From: Clostridiaceae bacterium UBA6110
GTDB taxonomy: Bacteria; Bacillota; Clostridia; Clostridiales; Clostridiaceae
Direction of reading: 5' to 3'
Length of the DNA stretch: 8,298 nt
Assembly (NCBI GenBank): GCA_002428415.1
Contig: DIWI01000104.1
Coordinates: 1-8,298, forward strand
A program made the translations under genes and the position numbers. Positions 5,575-8,298 of this stretch are shown in pieces. Below the pieces are notes generated by a model, which did not search any database, was not told the origin of the DNA, and worked only from the letters and a program-made list of their open reading frames with translations. The stretch's first letter is position 1. Every line of letters starts with the position of its first letter.

Positions 5575-5615
5575 AAAGTCTCCATGCATGGAAAATGCAT
5601 GGAGACTTTTATGTT
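5575..5615 (+). terminator. Intrinsic terminator of the 215-residue protein gene
   Basis: A perfect 14-bp stem, AAAGTCTCCATGCA (5575-5588) with TGCATGGAGACTTT (5596-5609), has a 7-base loop and runs into TTTTATGTTT. It begins 21 bases past the stop codon. The A-rich left flank is short, so action on the - strand is less likely. Confidence 0.9.
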
Positions 5616-5711
5616 TATTGCAGCTGTTCGTTTTCACAGTTTGAAGTTATATATATATTACTATTTTAGCATCTTTATGCATTTATGCACAAAATTTTTA
5701 TAAAAGGCCTC

Positions 5712-5738
5712 CAACATATGGAAAACCATGGTATGTTG
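5712..5738. promoter_or_regulatory. Inverted repeat (operator candidate) over the arginase promoter
   Basis: CAACATA (5712-5718) and TATGTTG (5732-5738) are perfect inverted repeats with 13 bases between, and an inner TGG/CCA pair could extend them. They flank the -35 hexamer and cover most of the spacer of the predicted rocF promoter, the usual place for a repressor site. The sequence does not resemble an ARG box as I know it. The regulator is unknown. Confidence 0.5.
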
Positions 5739-5747
5739 TCATATAAT
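5719..5747 (+). promoter_or_regulatory. rocF: Sigma-A-type promoter of arginase
   Basis: TGGAAA (5719-5724, 4 of 6) and an exact TATAAT (5742-5747) are spaced by 17 bases. Transcription would start near 5754, 24 bases before the ATG, with GGAGGTGAT (5763-5771) as ribosome binding site. Confidence 0.6.
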
Positions 5748-5777
5748 AAATTGACTAATCGTGGAGGTGATAATTGA

Positions 5778-6719
5778 ATGGACATAGACCTTATCGGCGT
5801 ACCCATGTTCTACGGGTGCGACAGGGAAGGAGTCGAACTGGGACCGGACAAGCTTCGCGAGCTCGGGCTCAAGGAGCTTCTTGAACACAAAGGAAGCAGC
5901 GTGAGAGATAAAGGAAATATCTTCGTTCCTTTTGCGTCACCTGATATGAAATATGTTAGAAGCAGCAAGATGAAGTATCTTGATGAGATATTGACCACAG
6001 CGGAAAACCTGGCAACGGAAGTGGAGGATTCCCTGAAAAGAGGAAGGCTTCCCCTTGTAATAGGAGGAGACCACTCTCTGGCACTGGGGTCGCTTGCGGG
6101 CGTAGCAGGAGCTTTAGGCAACCGCCATGCTGTCATTTGGATAGATGCACATACCGACATCAACACAGACCAGACTTCGCCATCAGGAAACGTTCATGGA
6201 ATGCCTCTGGCAGCTGCAATGGGCGTAGGTCCCACAGTGCTGCTGTCAGTTCATGGAAAAGAAAAGAAGGTCCTTGATAAAAATGTCTACGTGGTAGGAG
6301 CAAGGAGCCTCGACAGGGGCGAGGAGAAACTCATAGGCGACACCAGGATGACTGTATACAGGATTGGCGACATACATTCAAGCGGGATGCAGTCAGTCAT
6401 TGAAGACCTCCTCAGGAGACTTTCAGAAAGCAGGATATCCGACATACATATTTCATACGACATTGACTCACTTGATAAAAGCCTGGTTCCAGGAACGGGC
6501 ACACCCGTCAGAAACGGATTAAAGCTTGAAGAAAGTGCTCAGCTTGTCGAAGCCATAATGGATACAGGGCTCGTAAGAAGCATTGACTTCGTTGAATACA
6601 ATCCAAAGCTTGACAAGGACGGCAGGACAGCAAAATCATGCCTGTACATGCTAGACGTTTTTGCAGGCTGCCTTGGAAGACAAACAGGAAGACTGGATAT
6701 CGGAAGGACCGGCTCATAA
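5778..6719 (+). CDS. rocF: Arginase
   Basis: This is a cytoplasmic dinuclear-manganese enzyme that hydrolyses L-arginine to L-ornithine and urea, the entry to arginine catabolism. At 313 residues it is near the bacterial norm. Manganese ligands are visible as H99 (GGDHSLALGS), D123, H125 and D127 (WIDAHTDINT), and D228 and D230 (SYDIDSLDKS). SPSGNVHGMPLA (134-145) with H140, and E273 in VEYNP, are arginase substrate-binding marks that argue against agmatinase or formiminoglutamase. VPGTGTPV (237-244) is also typical. The start at 5778 has a strong GGAGGTGAT and the family's DIDLIGVPM opening. No arginine transporter or ornithine gene adjoins it, and it is a single-gene unit with its own promoter and terminator. 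An inverted repeat over the promoter suggests repression by an unidentified regulator. Confidence 0.96.
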   Translation: MDIDLIGVPMFYGCDREGVELGPDKLRELGLKELLEHKGSSVRDKGNIFVPFASPDMKYVRSSKMKYLDEILTTAENLATEVEDSLKRGRLPLVIGGDHSLALGSLAGVAGALGNRHAVIWIDAHTDINTDQTSPSGNVHGMPLAAAMGVGPTVLLSVHGKEKKVLDKNVYVVGARSLDRGEEKLIGDTRMTVYRIGDIHSSGMQSVIEDLLRRLSESRISDIHISYDIDSLDKSLVPGTGTPVRNGLKLEESAQLVEAIMDTGLVRSIDFVEYNPKLDKDGRTAKSCLYMLDVFAGCLGRQTGRLDIGRTGS

Positions 6720-6736
6720 TATGGCCGGTCCCTTTT
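6706..6736 (+). terminator. rocF: Intrinsic terminator of arginase, overlapping its last codons
   Basis: An 8-bp GC-rich stem, GGACCGGC (6706-6713) with GCCGGTCC (6724-6731), is followed by CTTTTC. The stop codon TAA (6717-6719) lies in the loop, so the stem's left arm codes for the last residues. The U-run is short. A weak TTTCAG/CTGAAA hairpin (6753-6777) between here and the convergent transporter gene lacks a T-run. Confidence 0.8.
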
Positions 6737-6781
6737 CATCTCTCATATTCAATTTCAGTGCACTATGCGTCCTGAAAATTG

Positions 6782-8149
6782 TCATATTACCCGCCTGAAC
6801 CAGTTTCCTGAACGGTATCTCGGGTAGCATAGCGCAAACTTAACCAGGTCCTCTGCTATCGACAGTGAGTATGCCACGGTTACAGGCAGCCTGAAAACAA
6901 GTGCTGCAGCCGCTACTGCAGGAACTCCGACGATCCAGAGGCTTATAAGCTCAGCTCCCATGGCAAACCTGGTGTCCCCTCCGCCCCTGAAGAACCCTAC
7001 CACAAACAACACATTGAATATCCTCACAGGAATAATAGCCGCAACAATAGTAAGCAGGACACCTGTATTTGCCAGTGTTTCAGGAGCAACGCTGTAAAGT
7101 GACAGTATGGGTCCCTTCAGCAGAAGCATGAGCCCTGATGTGGATAGCCCCAGGAAAAGTGTAAGCCTCATTATCCGTCTCGAGTAATCCCTGACCAGAT
7201 CGTATCTTCCCTCTCCTATCCTGTTGCCGATCATTATTGATGCAGCATTACAGACTCCGAATGCGAATACGTAGAAGAGCTGACTGACAACATTTGTTAT
7301 CTGGACAGATGCGAACGCATCAACACCTATCTTGGAGTATGAAAAATTATACATTACAATTCCTGCAGCCCACATCGATTCGTTTATGATTACAGGTGAT
7401 GCAACCTTGAAGAACTTGGAAATGTCTTCCTTTGTGAACGATAGGAGCTCAGAAATCTTCGCCTTAAGGACATTGTCCCTGCCATAAACCGCCCGTATCA
7501 GGATGCTGAATTCAATCACCCTGGCAATTACTGTTGCAATAGCTGCTCCTGATACTCCGAGTGCGGGAAATCCCAAATATCCGTTGATCAGTATGTAATT
7601 AAGGACTGTATTGGTAGCCAGAGCCACCGAGCTTGCCGCCATAGGCACCATTGCCTGGTTTGTAGCCCTAAGCGCAAAGACAAGCGAGAACGACAGGCTG
7701 TTGAGAGCATAGCTAAGACCTACTATCCTCAGGTATGCCGTACCGTCTGCAATGACATCTGGTTCAGTCGTGAAAATTCTAAGAAGCGCACCTGGGAAAA
7801 TGACAGCAGCCGCAGTAAAGACCATTGCTGCAGTCAATGCAATAGCACTTGCCATTCCAAGAAATCTTCGAAGGCTTGAATAATCCCTGCTTCCGTGGTA
7901 CTGCGCATAAAATATCGAGGCTCCACTTGAAAGTCCAAATATTATTAGACTGTATATGAAAAAAACCTGGTTAGCAAGTCCGACAGCAGCTATGGAATTT
8001 TCTCCAAGCCTTCCTATCATAAGGTTGTCGACCATATTGAGTGAAGAGCTCAGGAGATTCTGTATTACCACTGGAATGGCAATTGTCATAAGACCCTTGT
8101 AGAAGGTCCGCTTCTCGTCTCCATGCTTTCCGAATATCGTATCAATCAA
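6782..8149 (-). CDS. MATE-family multidrug/toxin efflux transporter
   Basis: This is an inner-membrane antiporter of the MATE (MatE) family, which exports cationic drugs or metabolites using a Na+ or H+ gradient; the substrate cannot be read from sequence. From the TTG start it has 455 residues, the normal length, with about 12 hydrophobic segments in two repeats. Family marks are IPVVIQNLL (25-33), VDNLMIGRLGENSIAAVGLANQ (40-61), LGVSGAAIATVIARVIE (197-213) and FRGGGDTRFAMGAE (387-400). The TTG at 8147-8149 is chosen because GGGGTGAT lies 4 bases upstream and a promoter with a -10 box at 8171-8176 leaves no room for a longer protein. A GTG at 8158 is the alternative. The open frame continues to 8296, adding 49 residues unlike the family, which I regard as chance. 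It is convergent with arginase and lacks a clear terminator of its own. Confidence 0.92.
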   Translation of the reverse strand: MIDTIFGKHGDEKRTFYKGLMTIAIPVVIQNLLSSSLNMVDNLMIGRLGENSIAAVGLANQVFFIYSLIIFGLSSGASIFYAQYHGSRDYSSLRRFLGMASAIALTAAMVFTAAAVIFPGALLRIFTTEPDVIADGTAYLRIVGLSYALNSLSFSLVFALRATNQAMVPMAASSVALATNTVLNYILINGYLGFPALGVSGAAIATVIARVIEFSILIRAVYGRDNVLKAKISELLSFTKEDISKFFKVASPVIINESMWAAGIVMYNFSYSKIGVDAFASVQITNVVSQLFYVFAFGVCNAASIMIGNRIGEGRYDLVRDYSRRIMRLTLFLGLSTSGLMLLLKGPILSLYSVAPETLANTGVLLTIVAAIIPVRIFNVLFVVGFFRGGGDTRFAMGAELISLWIVGVPAVAAAALVFRLPVTVAYSLSIAEDLVKFALCYPRYRSGNWFRRVI

Positions 8150-8170
8150 TGAAATCACCCCGCGTTGTCT

Positions 8171-8199
8171 ATTATAGATTACCTGCAAATAACATTCAA
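8171..8199 (-). promoter_or_regulatory. Sigma-A-type promoter of the MATE transporter gene
   Basis: On the - strand TTGAAT (8194-8199) and an exact TATAAT (8171-8176) are spaced by 17 bases. Transcription would start near 8164, about 15 bases before the TTG start. This is the main argument for the shorter protein. Confidence 0.65.
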
Positions 8200-8232
8200 A
8201 TAAGAATAAAGTGTTAAACAACATCCAAGCTA

Positions 8233-8262
8233 TTGAAAATACGTCTTTAAGTACTCTATAAT
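8233..8262 (+). promoter_or_regulatory. Possible divergent promoter facing the right edge
   Basis: TTGAAA (8233-8238) and TATAAT (8257-8262) are spaced by 18 bases on the + strand. They would serve a gene beginning beyond the window, which I cannot see. The surrounding AT-rich sequence makes a chance match possible. Confidence 0.35.
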
Positions 8263-8298
8263 CTATATGAGTTGTTGATTCTTCAATCAATATCAACA

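Noticed and set aside
5810..6166. 118-codon open frame on the - strand, opposite arginase
   Set aside because: It is Ser/Pro/Leu-rich, as expected of an antisense shadow, and arginase is clearly the coding strand.
1..8298. Mobile element, CRISPR array or defence system
   Set aside because: No transposase, integrase, terminal inverted repeats, regular spaced repeats or defence-family proteins were found. The genes are ordinary chromosomal types.

Overview
The window looks like part of a chromosome of an obligately anaerobic Firmicute, most likely a member of Clostridia. The grounds are a class I hybrid-cluster protein (close-spaced N-terminal cysteines), a clostridial-style DsrE protein, strong AGGAGG-type ribosome binding sites, a TTG start, intrinsic terminators and middling GC content. 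I cannot name a genus. There is no sign of phage, insertion sequence, CRISPR, tRNA or rRNA.

Layout. The left edge cuts into a DUF2156 (phosphatidylglycerol lysyltransferase C-terminal-like) gene on the + strand. It is followed closely by tpx, a thiol peroxidase that lacks the resolving cysteine, and after a structured 133-base gap by a small DsrE-family protein. A bidirectional terminator at 1832-1860 separates this block from the - strand pair trmB and a translationally coupled gene for an unrecognised 129-residue protein. A 239-base gene-free stretch (2887-3125) holds the trmB promoter candidates and three consecutive hairpins, the last being the terminator of hcp. The hcp gene (hybrid-cluster protein, - strand) is divergent from a 215-residue protein of unknown function (+ strand). 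Their 148-base intergenic region carries a perfect 14-bp palindrome, a second imperfect inverted repeat over the -35 box, and a near-consensus sigma-A promoter. Then come arginase (rocF, +), preceded by a promoter overlapped by an inverted repeat, and a MATE efflux transporter (-), convergent with arginase and cut close to the right edge by its own promoter.

How the genes relate. Tpx (peroxide), Hcp (NO/hydroxylamine) and DsrE (possible sulfane-sulfur handling) fit a redox and nitrosative stress theme, but they lie in separate transcription units, so this is only neighbourhood evidence. The most interesting part is the hcp divergent region. The palindrome sits almost exactly where a class II CRP/FNR-family activator would bind for hcp, and the unknown divergent gene may be under the same control. 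Arginase and the MATE pump look like ordinary independent genes. Several naive longest-frame starts are wrong, and the start choices are explained under each gene.
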